Translations under genes and position numbers: made by a program
The notes under the pieces: model-generated
Told to the model about the DNA's origin: nothing
Databases searched by the model: none
Seen by the model: only the letters and a program-made list of their open reading frames with translations
NCBI RefSeq assembly: GCF_937996225.1
Contig: NZ_CALKTC010000019.1
Span: forward strand, 22,830-86,829
Source of the DNA: an uncultured Campylobacter sp.
GTDB lineage: Bacteria > Campylobacterota > Campylobacteria > Campylobacterales > Campylobacteraceae
Direction: 5' to 3'
DNA: 64,000 bases
Shown here: one piece after another, positions 8,585 to 17,488 of the stretch
Numbering within the stretch: the stretch's first letter is position 1
Layout: each line of letters starts with the position of its first letter

Positions 8585-8883
8585 AGTTTCTCCTTCAGTA
8601 AAATTTAAAACAAACTTTGGCGATTATACTAACTTTTTATTTAAACAAAATTAAAGGAGCGTTGCGAATTTTAAAAATCTGTCAAAATAAAAATTTACTG
8701 AAATTATAATTTTAAATGCGGAATTTATATAGCAAAAATGCGAAAAATAAAATTTTACTTAGAGCTATTTTTATATCGTAGAATTTCGTAACTTTTAAGA
8801 AATCTTAGAATTTCATTATAGCTCAAGCTTTAAACCGATTTTTAAGCCTTGGAGTAGTATCATTTCGCAAAGAGTGGATTAAG
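8585..8883. promoter_or_regulatory. Divergent promoter region dcuB / nos cluster
   Basis: AT-rich spacer between divergent genes. On the minus strand a TATAAT -10 box lies at 8623-8628, about 40 bp before the dcuB start, preceded by an AT-rich run and no clear -35, as is usual for epsilon sigma70 promoters. On the plus side the stretch around 8811-8825 (TTTCATTATAGC) is a possible -10 for the nos cluster, but this is weak. I could not find a clear TTAAC-N4-GTTAA (CRP/FNR, NssR-like) site. Confidence 0.5.
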
Positions 8884-10041
8884 ATGAATTTTATAAAATT
8901 TTGTATTGCCTTTTTGATTTGTTTATCGCAGATGGCAACAGCTGGCAGCTTTGATCTAAATGCCACGCTGCGTCTGGGTACATTCGACGCAAGCTCGCAC
9001 CGACTGCTTTTATGCGGTAGTGGCGGCGAGCTTAGGATGTTTGATACTGCTAAATGGAATGTGGAGTTCGCGCAAAAATACAGCGATAATGAAATTACGG
9101 CTCTAAATTTCAAAAACGGCAAAATTTATCTAGCTTGGGGCGGAGCCGAAATCGCGGTGCTAAACGATAGATTAAAGTTTTTACGCACGCTTAAGACGGG
9201 ACGTAGCGGTACAGCCCAAATAGATGCGATCTATGCCGCAAAAGACGTGATTTACGCGGTAGTGGATAAGAATCAACTAATAAGATTAGACGAGGACCCT
9301 GATAACAGCGCGGACGGCGGCTACGCCCCAGATGAGAATTCCACCGCGAACGGGCAATCTTTAAATAGAAATTCCATCCCCGATGGGCTGCGCGGAATTT
9401 CATTTCATTACGGCAGAATCAATGCCGTTAGCCTGGGCGCTAACGGACTTTGCGTCGCAAGCTGGAGCGGCGTAGCCTGTTTTAGCGCAGATCTCGTCGC
9501 GACTAAATTTAGCGGTATCAATGCCGCGCTTAATCGCGCCGCGCAGGGAGAGCTTAGTGGCGTGAAATCTAAAGATGCGGAATTTGATAGCACAAAAAGC
9601 GTGCAAGGCTCCGAGCCAAACGAAACTAAAGTTAGCGGCGCAAAGAGCGCGGAATTTCAAAGCTCAGAATTTAAAGGCGCAAAATTTCAAGACGAGGGGC
9701 TTAAAACTCAAAGCGAAATTTCAGCCGAAGCTGGCAATAAAAATTTAAGCGGCTCTATAGCCACTGCGCTTGCAGACTGCGACGGGACGCTGTTTGTGGG
9801 CGATATAGAGGGGAATTTTATAAATTTAAAAAGCGGCGAGCGCAAAAGCGTGGGCTCTTGGATCAAATCCATCGTGTGCGCCCGCGGCACGCAGTTTATC
9901 GCTACTAAAGATAAAATTTACGAAAATCAAAAAGTAGGATTAAAGGAGGTTGTGGATTTAAAAAGCGAATTTTTAGCGATGTACGCAGACGGGGAAGCGA
10001 TCCTCGTAGTCAGCAAATCAGGTAAAATTTTAAAATTCTAA
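8884..10041 (+). CDS. Exported beta-propeller-like protein heading the nos cluster
   Basis: 385 aa with a Sec signal (MNFIKFCIAFLICLSQMATAG). The mature part shows WD/PQQ-propeller-like blades: short strands followed by patterns such as GKIYLAWGGAEIAVL, DVIYAVVDKNQLIRL, GTLFVGDIEGNFINL and EAILVVSKSGKILKF. It resembles in size and type the NapL proteins of epsilon nap clusters; no function is proven for those. Two low-complexity insertions break the propeller, around residues 140-160 (DENSTANGQSLNRNS) and 225-285, the latter rich in AEF/SEF/AKF triplets that are the reverse complement of the AATTCCGC word found elsewhere. It is 12 bp upstream of nosZ, so probably cotranscribed with it. Confidence 0.6.
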   Translation: MNFIKFCIAFLICLSQMATAGSFDLNATLRLGTFDASSHRLLLCGSGGELRMFDTAKWNVEFAQKYSDNEITALNFKNGKIYLAWGGAEIAVLNDRLKFLRTLKTGRSGTAQIDAIYAAKDVIYAVVDKNQLIRLDEDPDNSADGGYAPDENSTANGQSLNRNSIPDGLRGISFHYGRINAVSLGANGLCVASWSGVACFSADLVATKFSGINAALNRAAQGELSGVKSKDAEFDSTKSVQGSEPNETKVSGAKSAEFQSSEFKGAKFQDEGLKTQSEISAEAGNKNLSGSIATALADCDGTLFVGDIEGNFINLKSGERKSVGSWIKSIVCARGTQFIATKDKIYENQKVGLKEVVDLKSEFLAMYADGEAILVVSKSGKILKF

Positions 10042-10053
10042 GAAAGGATTAGT

Positions 10054-12645
10054 ATGTTAAAAAGTTTCAAACCCGTGCTTTTGGGCTCGGTTTTGTTCGC
10101 CGCAAGCGCCCTGTGTGCCGCGGATAGCGACCTAGAGCGCGTGATGAAAGAACGAAATTTAAGCGAAAAAGACGTTTTAGCGGCGGCTAAGACCTATCAG
10201 CCGACCGGTAGGAAGGACGATTATATGGTCTTCTCTTCCGGCGGTCAAAGCGGACAGGTGATCGTTTACGGCGTGCCGTCGATGAGGATCTACAAATATA
10301 TCGGCGTATTTACCCCGGAGCCTTGGCAAGGATACGGCTTTGACGAGGAGAGCAAGGCGGTCTTAAGATCGGGCTCCATTAACGGCAAAGAGATCAACTG
10401 GGGCGATACTCACCACCCAAATTTCAGCGAAAAAAACGGCGAGTATGTGGGCGATTATCTCTTTATTAACGATAAGGCAAACCCAAGAATCGCGGTTATA
10501 AATTTATCAGATTTCGAAACCACTCAAATAGTCGTAAATCCGGTAATCAAAAGCGATCACGGCGGCTCTTTCGTAACGCCTAATACCGAATACGTCATCG
10601 AAACCAGCCAATACGCAGCCCCTTTTGATAACGACTGGCACCCAATCGAGGAGTATCAAGCAGTCTATCGCGGTGCAGTAACGCTATGGAAATTTGACTA
10701 CGATAAAGGTAAAATCGACGTAAATAAATCCTTTTCTCTAGAGCTTCCTCCATATATGCAAGATCTAAGTGACGCAGGTAAGGGCGAAAGCTTCGGCTGG
10801 GCGTTTACTAACAGCTTCAACTCCGAAATGTACACAGGCGGCATCGAAAAGGGTCTGCCTCCTATGGAAGCTGGCATGAGCCGCAACGATACCGACTACT
10901 TGCACGTTTATAACTGGCAAATTCTAGAAAAGCTTGCTCAAGATAGCAAAAACTACAAGGTCGTAAACGGACACAGAATCGTTACAATAGACGCCGCTGT
11001 AAAAGCGGGAGCGCTATTTTTGATCCCTGAGGCTAAATCTCCTCACGGCGTTGACGTTAGCCCTGATGGCCGCTATATCATTATCGGCGGTAAACTAGAT
11101 ACTCACGCTAGCGTTTACGATTTTAAAAAGATCAAAGAGCTAATTGATAAAAAAGAATATGCAGGCAAGGATCCATACGGAATTCCGATCCTAGATATGC
11201 AAAAGACGCTTCACGGACAAGCAGAGCTTGGTCTTGGACCTTTGCATAACACCTTCGATTCGCAAGATGGCGTAATCTATACATCGCTTTACGTTGATAG
11301 CCAGATCGTAAAATGGAACTACAAGACGCTAAAGGTTTTAGATAGGATCAACGTTCACTACAATATCGGTCACCTTGATTCTATGGAGGGTAAATCCTCT
11401 AAGCCTGTCGGCAAATACGTAATCGCGCTGGATAAGCTTTCGATCGATAGATTTAATCCTATCGGACCGCTTCATCCGCAAAATCATCAGCTCATCGACA
11501 TTACAGGACCTAAAATGGAGATGCTTTACGATCTTCCTATCGGTCTAGGTGAGCCGCACGACGTAGTTTCTATCGCAGCTAGCAAGCTTCATACGAAACC
11601 TACCTATACTATGGGAACAAACTCCCGCACCGGCAAGCAACACCCTGCCATGACGTTAGCGGGTCAAGAGCGCATCGAGCGCGACGGCAAAAACGTAAAA
11701 GTCTATGCTACGGCGATCCGCAGCCATATTAATCCTGAGCACATCGAGGTTAATAAGGACGATAACGTAACGATCTATATGACAAATTTAGAGCGTGCCG
11801 AGGACGAAACTCACGGCTTTACGGTTGATGATTACGATCTGCATATGTCGCTTGAGCCGGGTAAGACTGCGAGCGTAAATTTCATCGCAGATAAAGAGGG
11901 CGTATTTCCTTTCTACTGCACGGAATTCTGCTCTGCGCTGCACCTTGAGATGTTTGGATATCTATACGTAAAAGATCCGAATAAAAAATACACTTCAGCT
12001 AAAGCTTCTATGCTAAAAGCTCTTAGCCCAGAAGCTCTAAAAGCCGAATACGACAAGGTAGTAGCTACGAATAAAGCCACCGACGACGTTATTCAATCAG
12101 TCGTTAAATTCTTAAAAGAGAAAAACTACGAGAAATATCCTAAGGTCAAGGCTTTAGTCGATGACGCGCTGGATCAATACGGCAAAATTCCTGAAACCAA
12201 AGCCAAGGCAGACGCCGCGGTAAAAGCCGGCGATATGAACGGCGCGATACTTTGGGAAGGTCAAGTTTGGCAGTACCTAGTAAAAACCGCAGATGTCGGA
12301 CTTCGCGCTAAAAACAACCTGATCCGCGAGCTCTCCACTCCTATGAGCGAGGCTGCATCTAACGGCGAGAAGGCCTACCTACGCGGAGGCTGCAACGGCT
12401 GCCACGTCATCGGTCAAGTAAGCTCCGGTCCTGATCTAACAGGCGTCCTACTCCGCCATGAAAACGGCGAGAAATGGGTAGCTGATTTTATCAAAGACCC
12501 TGCTAAATTCTACGAAGACGACTACGTTAAGGCAATGATAAATTACTTCAACCTTCGCATGCCAAATCAGCATATGAAAGACGAAGAGATCAAAGATATC
12601 ATCGAATACCTAAAATGGGTCGATGAGAACGCGGGTCTTAACTAG
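10054..12645 (+). CDS. nosZ: Nitrous oxide reductase, clade II with C-terminal cytochrome c
   Basis: Periplasmic copper enzyme reducing N2O to N2. 863 aa. The signal peptide is Sec-type (MLKSFKPVLLGSVLFAASALCAA, no twin arginine), a mark of clade II. The CuZ propeller histidines lie in TDTHHPN, SDHGGSFV, SPHGVDVSPDGR, PLHNTFDS and GEPHDVV. The CuA site is at Cys622, Cys626, His630 and Met633 (CTEFCSALHLEM). A fused C-terminal monoheme cytochrome c domain has Cys780, Cys783 and His784 (CNGCH), as in Wolinella NosZ. Preceded by AAGAAAGG. The stable hairpin just after the stop may raise NosZ yield relative to later genes. Confidence 0.98.
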   Translation: MLKSFKPVLLGSVLFAASALCAADSDLERVMKERNLSEKDVLAAAKTYQPTGRKDDYMVFSSGGQSGQVIVYGVPSMRIYKYIGVFTPEPWQGYGFDEESKAVLRSGSINGKEINWGDTHHPNFSEKNGEYVGDYLFINDKANPRIAVINLSDFETTQIVVNPVIKSDHGGSFVTPNTEYVIETSQYAAPFDNDWHPIEEYQAVYRGAVTLWKFDYDKGKIDVNKSFSLELPPYMQDLSDAGKGESFGWAFTNSFNSEMYTGGIEKGLPPMEAGMSRNDTDYLHVYNWQILEKLAQDSKNYKVVNGHRIVTIDAAVKAGALFLIPEAKSPHGVDVSPDGRYIIIGGKLDTHASVYDFKKIKELIDKKEYAGKDPYGIPILDMQKTLHGQAELGLGPLHNTFDSQDGVIYTSLYVDSQIVKWNYKTLKVLDRINVHYNIGHLDSMEGKSSKPVGKYVIALDKLSIDRFNPIGPLHPQNHQLIDITGPKMEMLYDLPIGLGEPHDVVSIAASKLHTKPTYTMGTNSRTGKQHPAMTLAGQERIERDGKNVKVYATAIRSHINPEHIEVNKDDNVTIYMTNLERAEDETHGFTVDDYDLHMSLEPGKTASVNFIADKEGVFPFYCTEFCSALHLEMFGYLYVKDPNKKYTSAKASMLKALSPEALKAEYDKVVATNKATDDVIQSVVKFLKEKNYEKYPKVKALVDDALDQYGKIPETKAKADAAVKAGDMNGAILWEGQVWQYLVKTADVGLRAKNNLIRELSTPMSEAASNGEKAYLRGGCNGCHVIGQVSSGPDLTGVLLRHENGEKWVADFIKDPAKFYEDDYVKAMINYFNLRMPNQHMKDEEIKDIIEYLKWVDENAGLN

Positions 12646-12651
12646 CCCCAC

Positions 12652-12671
12652 TCTCCCCCGCAAGGGGGAGA
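12652..12671 (+). other. Intercistronic GNRA hairpin between nosZ and nosB
   Basis: Perfect 8-bp stem TCTCCCCC / GGGGGAGA closed by a GCAA tetraloop, 6 bp after the nosZ stop and followed by a short AATTTAAA and the nosB ribosome site. It could act as a 3' stability element or partial terminator setting nosZ above the accessory genes. Confidence 0.7.
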
Positions 12672-12687
12672 ATTTAAAGGAGATGAA

Positions 12688-13464
12688 ATGCCAAAATATA
12701 AAATTTACGCGATTTTAGCGCTGCTTATTATGACGGTCGCTTTTACCATCCCTACGCTCGGATTTTTCAAAGTCCAAGGCAAAATCGTATCGGGGCAGGT
12801 TAGCAGCGTCTCGCAGCTGCCCGCATACTCCGCACCGATATGGAATTTTTATACGAAAGCATCGTATAAAAATCACCTAATTCCTAGTGATGTTAAAAAT
12901 GATCTAGGCGCGATGCTGGAGCATAAATTTGAAGTGGGGGTCCCTAGCATACCGGTGTGGAAAATTTCACTCGAAGCGCCGAACTATCCAAAAGAGGCTT
13001 TCCCCGATGGAATTCCACTTTACGTCCACGTTGACGGCTTTAGCGGCGATGTCGGCGAGATGAATACCCTAAACCACTATATCGGAATGTATCCCGTCTG
13101 GCGCGGCGGCACGCTCGAGCACTCGCTATCGCCGTATTATCTCATAATCGCTACGATCGGCATGCTTGCGTTTTTGTACTATGATGGCAAGGGGCAGACT
13201 CTGCTTATGATCCTGCCGATCATTGCGCCGCTTATCTTCATCGGCTGCTATGTGGGTTGGCTGTATTGGTTCGGACACAACCTGCAAGACTGGGGCGCGT
13301 TTAAAATAAAGCCTTTTATGCCTACAGCATTTGGCGACGGCAGCGTAGCGCATTTTACTACCCATTCATATCCGGCTCTTGGCTTTTGGCTGATGCTGGC
13401 CCTGTCGCTGCTATCGGCGTTAGCTCTACTATCTAAGAAAAAATTCCTACGAGAGCATAGATGA
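12688..13464 (+). CDS. nosB: NosB, membrane protein of the epsilon nos cluster
   Basis: 258-aa membrane protein found between nosZ and nosD in epsilonproteobacterial N2O clusters; its role is not known, possibly in assembly or electron transfer. One N-terminal helix (residues about 5-30), a periplasmic region of about 120 residues, then three C-terminal helices (about 150-170, 175-200, 225-250). Clear AAAGGAG before the ATG. The stop overlaps the nosD start by 4 bp. Identification rests mainly on position and topology. Confidence 0.85.
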   Translation: MPKYKIYAILALLIMTVAFTIPTLGFFKVQGKIVSGQVSSVSQLPAYSAPIWNFYTKASYKNHLIPSDVKNDLGAMLEHKFEVGVPSIPVWKISLEAPNYPKEAFPDGIPLYVHVDGFSGDVGEMNTLNHYIGMYPVWRGGTLEHSLSPYYLIIATIGMLAFLYYDGKGQTLLMILPIIAPLIFIGCYVGWLYWFGHNLQDWGAFKIKPFMPTAFGDGSVAHFTTHSYPALGFWLMLALSLLSALALLSKKKFLREHR

Positions 13465-14666
13465 GGCTTTTGCTTCTAGCATTCTCGCTCGCGCTAAGCT
13501 TAGGCGCAGGCGAGCTTCAAGACGCGATCGATAGCGCAAAAGCGGGCGATATTATAGAACTAGCCGCGGGCGAATACCACGGCAACGTTTTAATCGATAA
13601 GCCCCTTACTATCGACGGACTAGACCGCTCCGCCGTGATCATAGGCGATCGCAACGGAACGGTCATCCGCGTCCGCTCTCCGCATGTTACAATCAAGAAT
13701 TTAACAATTCAAAACGGAGGCTTCGAGCATCTTAGCGAGGATGCAGGGATCAACGTAAGCGACGTAAACAGCGTAATCATAAAAAATAATCTCATCAAAG
13801 ACGTGCTCTATGGCGTCGTGCTAAGCAAGGCAAACGACGTAACGATCGAGGGCAATGAAATTTCGAGCAATGCCTACCGCACGAGTTTCAAAGGCGACGG
13901 CATCAAGCTTTGGTATTCCAATGCCAATAAAATTTTAAATAACGACGTCCACAACGTCCGCGACACCGTTTTTTACTTCTCAAACGGCAATCTCGTCGCA
14001 GGCAATAAAGGCCATAGCTGTCGCTATTCTCTGCACTTTATGAACTCCGGACATAACGTCGTGGAGGATAACTACTACGACGGCAATAGCGTGGGATTAT
14101 TTTTTATGTTTTCAAGCGATAATATCGCCAGACGTAACGTAGTGCGCAACGCAGACGGCGCTTACGGCGTAGGCATAGGTATGAAGGATAGCTCAAATTT
14201 CAGGGTTACGGATAATAAAGTCGTTTACAACGCCCGCGGATTTTATCTGGATCAATCCCCCTATCAGCCGGGCTCACTTAACGTTTTTGAAAACAACGAT
14301 ATCGAATATAACAGCATCGGCGTGCAATTCCACGCCACGCAGCTAAAAAGCGTATTTAAAAACAATAAATTTAAAGGCAATATGGAGATCGTACTGAACG
14401 ATACGCCCCAATCCAAGCTCTTGCAAAACGAATGGATCGGCAACTACTTCGACGATTACGACGGATTTGACCGCGACGGCGACGGCTACGGCGACGTTAG
14501 CTACAGCTCATACGCCTACGCGGATAGGCTTTGGGCGTATAAACCGAATGTGCGGTTTTTTTACGGCTCCAGCGGGATCGCGCTTTTAAATTTCATCTCC
14601 AAGCTCGCTCCGTTTTCAGAGCCCGAGCTACTGCTAAAAGATCCAAAACCCAGGATGAGGCAATGA
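13461..14666 (+). CDS. nosD: NosD, periplasmic copper-site maturation protein
   Basis: 401-aa exported parallel beta-helix protein needed with the NosFY transporter for CuZ assembly. Signal peptide MRLLLLAFSLALSLGAG, then the GDIIELAAGEYHGNVLIDKPL start of the helix and repeated carbohydrate-binding-like turns (NLTIQNGG, NNLIKDVLYGVVLSKANDV, EGNEIS, RRNVVRNADGAYG). Usual family length is a little over 400. Overlaps nosB and nosG by 4 bp each. Confidence 0.95.
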   Translation: MRLLLLAFSLALSLGAGELQDAIDSAKAGDIIELAAGEYHGNVLIDKPLTIDGLDRSAVIIGDRNGTVIRVRSPHVTIKNLTIQNGGFEHLSEDAGINVSDVNSVIIKNNLIKDVLYGVVLSKANDVTIEGNEISSNAYRTSFKGDGIKLWYSNANKILNNDVHNVRDTVFYFSNGNLVAGNKGHSCRYSLHFMNSGHNVVEDNYYDGNSVGLFFMFSSDNIARRNVVRNADGAYGVGIGMKDSSNFRVTDNKVVYNARGFYLDQSPYQPGSLNVFENNDIEYNSIGVQFHATQLKSVFKNNKFKGNMEIVLNDTPQSKLLQNEWIGNYFDDYDGFDRDGDGYGDVSYSSYAYADRLWAYKPNVRFFYGSSGIALLNFISKLAPFSEPELLLKDPKPRMRQ

Positions 14667-15487
14667 TAAAGAATAGACGCGAAGCGATAAAACTACTCGG
14701 CGGAGCGCTCGGAGTACTCGGGGCAGCGAGCTTATTTGCGGATGAGAATTCCACAAATTCCGTAAATTTTACGGGCGGCGAAGCGCAGAATTCCGGCGCG
14801 TCAAATTCCGTAAATTCTGCGGGGCAAAATTCCGCACCGAATTCTATAAAACAAAATTTTGCGGAAAATTCTAGCGGAGATTCCGCCTCTTTATATCTGC
14901 GCCCGCCCGGAGCGCTAGCGGAGCGCGGCTTCCGCAGTAGCTGTATCAAGTGCGGCCAATGCGTGCAGGTCTGCCCCTATCACAGCATCTATCTGCTGGA
15001 TATTACCCATCTTTTTGACATCGGCACCCCGGTCATTGACGCGAAAGAGCGGGGCTGCTATCTTTGCGGCGCGCTTCCTTGCGTGCTCGCCTGTCCAAGC
15101 GGCGCGCTTAGCCACGAGACGAACGAGCCTAAAAAGGTTGCGATGGGTATCGCCGTGATTAAAAATTTAGACGCCTGTTTGGCGTATCGCGGGCAAACTT
15201 TAAAGTCTAGCGATCTGCGTCTAAAGCCCGCCAAGACCGAGCAGGAGCGAGAGTTAAACTCCGCGCTGGCGGCAAAAGAGGGCAAGGCCTGCGATCTATG
15301 CGCATCGCTGTGCCCTTACCCGCAGCCACTTGATGCCATAGCTATGATAAAAGCGGGCGCGCATTTCGCCCCGCAGATCCGTAGCGCTTGCGTCGGCTGT
15401 GGCGCGTGCGCAGAGCTCTGTCCGGCGCGTATCATCGAGATAATCCCGCGGGCGGATTATAAATCAATCTATGAAGGAAAACAATGA
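14663..15487 (+). CDS. nosG: NosG, NapG-like periplasmic ferredoxin with NS-repeat insertion
   Basis: 274-aa iron-sulfur protein proposed to pass menaquinol electrons to NosZ with NosH. Twin-arginine-type start (KNRREAIKLLGG). Four cysteine clusters: CIKCGQCVQVCP, CYLCGALPCVLACP, CDLCASLCPYP and CVGCGACAELCP. Between signal and first cluster (residues about 28-75) lies a low-complexity insert with eight Asn-Ser pairs, each encoded by an AATTC core at 14746-14872, absent from ordinary NapG/NosG proteins. Overlaps both neighbours by 4 bp. Confidence 0.93.
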   Translation: MIKNRREAIKLLGGALGVLGAASLFADENSTNSVNFTGGEAQNSGASNSVNSAGQNSAPNSIKQNFAENSSGDSASLYLRPPGALAERGFRSSCIKCGQCVQVCPYHSIYLLDITHLFDIGTPVIDAKERGCYLCGALPCVLACPSGALSHETNEPKKVAMGIAVIKNLDACLAYRGQTLKSSDLRLKPAKTEQERELNSALAAKEGKACDLCASLCPYPQPLDAIAMIKAGAHFAPQIRSACVGCGACAELCPARIIEIIPRADYKSIYEGKQ

Positions 15488-16131
15488 AAAACTCTATTAA
15501 ATTCTACCTCTACTCGCTAGCTGCGGCGCTTTTGCTGTGCGGCTGCGGAGATGATGGCGATTCAGGCTCTGCCGCGACAAGCTCCGCAGGGCAGAATTCC
15601 GTTTCACAAGGCTCCGCAGGGCAAAATTCTGCAGATCAGAATTCCGCGAGTGTAAATTCCGCATCGCAGAAAGCGGATCAAAATTCTACCGCCAAGCCTC
15701 GCATAAGCGTCAAAAGCGGCGAAGCGCCCAAGAAGGACGATAAGTTCGTAAGCTACGATTTTTACGGCGAGCGAAAGGTAAATTTTAACCTAAACGGCGA
15801 TGTAAACGAAACGACCAAAAATATCGTGGCGTATTCGAGCATCAAAAATCAATATGAAAAGCTAAATTTCGACCTGATGAAAAAGCGCCTTGGGCACGAT
15901 TTTATCCTGCGCTGCTCGGCGTGCCACGACGACTACGCAAACGGCATCATCGGTCCGTCGCTTCTGGATAAAACCGACGCGCAGATCGTGGATATGATTA
16001 AAAAGTATAAATTCAAAGAAAAGCCTAATCCTCTTATGGTGCAGCTCGTAAACGGCATGAGCGAGCAACAGATAGAGACGATGGCAAAAGAAATTTACGA
16101 GTTCAACCGACAATTTAAGGAGCAGAAATGA
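15484..16131 (+). CDS. nosC1: NosC1, membrane-anchored monoheme cytochrome c
   Basis: 215-aa lipoprotein-type cytochrome c. Lipobox LLLCGCGDD with lipidated Cys near residue 20-22, then a low-complexity stretch (residues about 30-65) of repeated QNSA/QGSA/VNSA units coded by AATTCCGC words, then a cytochrome domain with CSACH near residue 141. In the epsilon cluster NosC1 and NosC2 are thought to relay electrons to NosZ. Overlaps nosG and nosC2 by 4 bp. Confidence 0.9.
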   Translation: MKNSIKFYLYSLAAALLLCGCGDDGDSGSAATSSAGQNSVSQGSAGQNSADQNSASVNSASQKADQNSTAKPRISVKSGEAPKKDDKFVSYDFYGERKVNFNLNGDVNETTKNIVAYSSIKNQYEKLNFDLMKKRLGHDFILRCSACHDDYANGIIGPSLLDKTDAQIVDMIKKYKFKEKPNPLMVQLVNGMSEQQIETMAKEIYEFNRQFKEQK

Positions 16132-16574
16132 AACCGGGCAAAATTTTAGCTTTGATTTTGGGTGTAGCACTGATCGCGCTGATGATCTTTATGGCTAGTT
16201 CGGACGATTCTAGCGCGCCGCAGCAAGAAGTCAAGCCGCAGGTGCAAGCAAAACCGGCGCCGCAGAGCAAGAGCGTCGATCTCATCGACGATAAGGACGT
16301 AAAAAATATTAAAATTTTAGAGCAAAGCGTCAAAGAGCGCGATTTTAAGGTTAGTAGCTCCTATCTGGTAAGCTGCGCGCCCTGCCACGGCGATGACGGA
16401 CGCGGCAAGATCGCTCCGCCGATCGGCAGCAAGAGCAAGGATCAAATTTTAGCAAGCCTCAAAGATTATAAAGCGGGTAAGATCAAAAACAGCCTGATGA
16501 GCGGACTTTTAACTAACGTAAGCGACGAGAACCTAGATAAGCTCGCGGATGAAATTTCAAAATTTAAAGAGTAG
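16128..16574 (+). CDS. nosC2: NosC2, monoheme cytochrome c
   Basis: 148-aa cytochrome c with an uncleaved N-terminal membrane anchor (KILALILGVALIALMIFMAS) and one heme motif CAPCHGDDGRG near residue 84-88; the downstream Met in the SLMSGLLT stretch is the likely sixth ligand. Partner of NosC1 in electron delivery to NosZ. Start overlaps nosC1 by 4 bp. Confidence 0.92.
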   Translation: MKPGKILALILGVALIALMIFMASSDDSSAPQQEVKPQVQAKPAPQSKSVDLIDDKDVKNIKILEQSVKERDFKVSSSYLVSCAPCHGDDGRGKIAPPIGSKSKDQILASLKDYKAGKIKNSLMSGLLTNVSDENLDKLADEISKFKE

Positions 16575-16577
16575 CTC

Positions 16578-17480
16578 TTGGATAAATATAATTCGCGATG
16601 CACGATCAAAAATACGAGCTTTTTCTCGACATTCGCGCTTAAAAATAAAAGCGGCAAATGGCGTCCCAGCATTCGGGCGCTGCGCTACGCCACGGTATTT
16701 TTGGTGCATCTGCTTTTCGTGCTTTCCTTTCGCGCGGATATTCAAATTTTAGAAGGCGACATCAGCGGCTCGCGAATACTTGGCTTTCACTTAGCAGATC
16801 CTTTCGCGACTCTTGAGGTGATCGCCGCGCACAAGGATTTGCCAATAAATTTGCTCATCGGCTCGGGCACGATCTTGCTGTTTTACTTCATCACGGGCGG
16901 CAAGGCATTTTGCTCGTGGATTTGCCCTTACGGAGCGCTTAGTGAGATCGGCGAGAAGCTGCATAATACGCTAATTGCCAAGCACGTCATCAAGGAACGC
17001 ACCCTGCCTCGCGGTATGCGATATGCGATCTGGGCGCTGTTTTTGCTGCTAAGCGCGATTACGGATCTACTCGTTTTTGAAATTTTTAACGTAGTTGGAA
17101 TTTTATCGCGCCTCATCATCTACGGCTTCTCGCTGGCTGGGCTTTGGATCGTTTTTGTGTTTTTGCTCGAAGTATTTTTTAGCAGACGGGTATGGTGCAC
17201 GCACCTATGCCCGCTAGGCAGCACCTATTCGCTTGCGGCGAAAGCTAGCCTTAGCAAGATTACTTGGGATAAAAGCAGGTGCGATCACTGCGGCGTTTGC
17301 CAAGACGTCTGCTTCGTCTCGCACGTACTGGATATTACCAAAAAAAAGGCATCCGAAAACCTGGGCGATAAGAGCAAATTTATGCTAAAAGGGATCGACT
17401 GCACGCTGTGCGGACGCTGTATCGACGTGTGTCATCAAGACGCACTGAGTATCGGTAATAAGCTAAAAGATATGATCTAA
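16578..17480 (+). CDS. nosH: NosH, NapH-like membrane iron-sulfur protein
   Basis: 300-aa polytopic menaquinol-oxidising partner of NosG. About four membrane helices; cytoplasmic/periplasmic Cys motifs CSWICPYG and CTHLCPLG typical of NapH, and C-terminal clusters CDHCGVCQDVCF and CTLCGRCIDVCHQDAL. The start is a TTG at 16578, three bases after the nosC2 stop; no better ATG precedes the first helix. Followed after 8 bp by nosF. Confidence 0.93.
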   Translation: MDKYNSRCTIKNTSFFSTFALKNKSGKWRPSIRALRYATVFLVHLLFVLSFRADIQILEGDISGSRILGFHLADPFATLEVIAAHKDLPINLLIGSGTILLFYFITGGKAFCSWICPYGALSEIGEKLHNTLIAKHVIKERTLPRGMRYAIWALFLLLSAITDLLVFEIFNVVGILSRLIIYGFSLAGLWIVFVFLLEVFFSRRVWCTHLCPLGSTYSLAAKASLSKITWDKSRCDHCGVCQDVCFVSHVLDITKKKASENLGDKSKFMLKGIDCTLCGRCIDVCHQDALSIGNKLKDMI

Positions 17481-17488
17481 GGAAGTCT

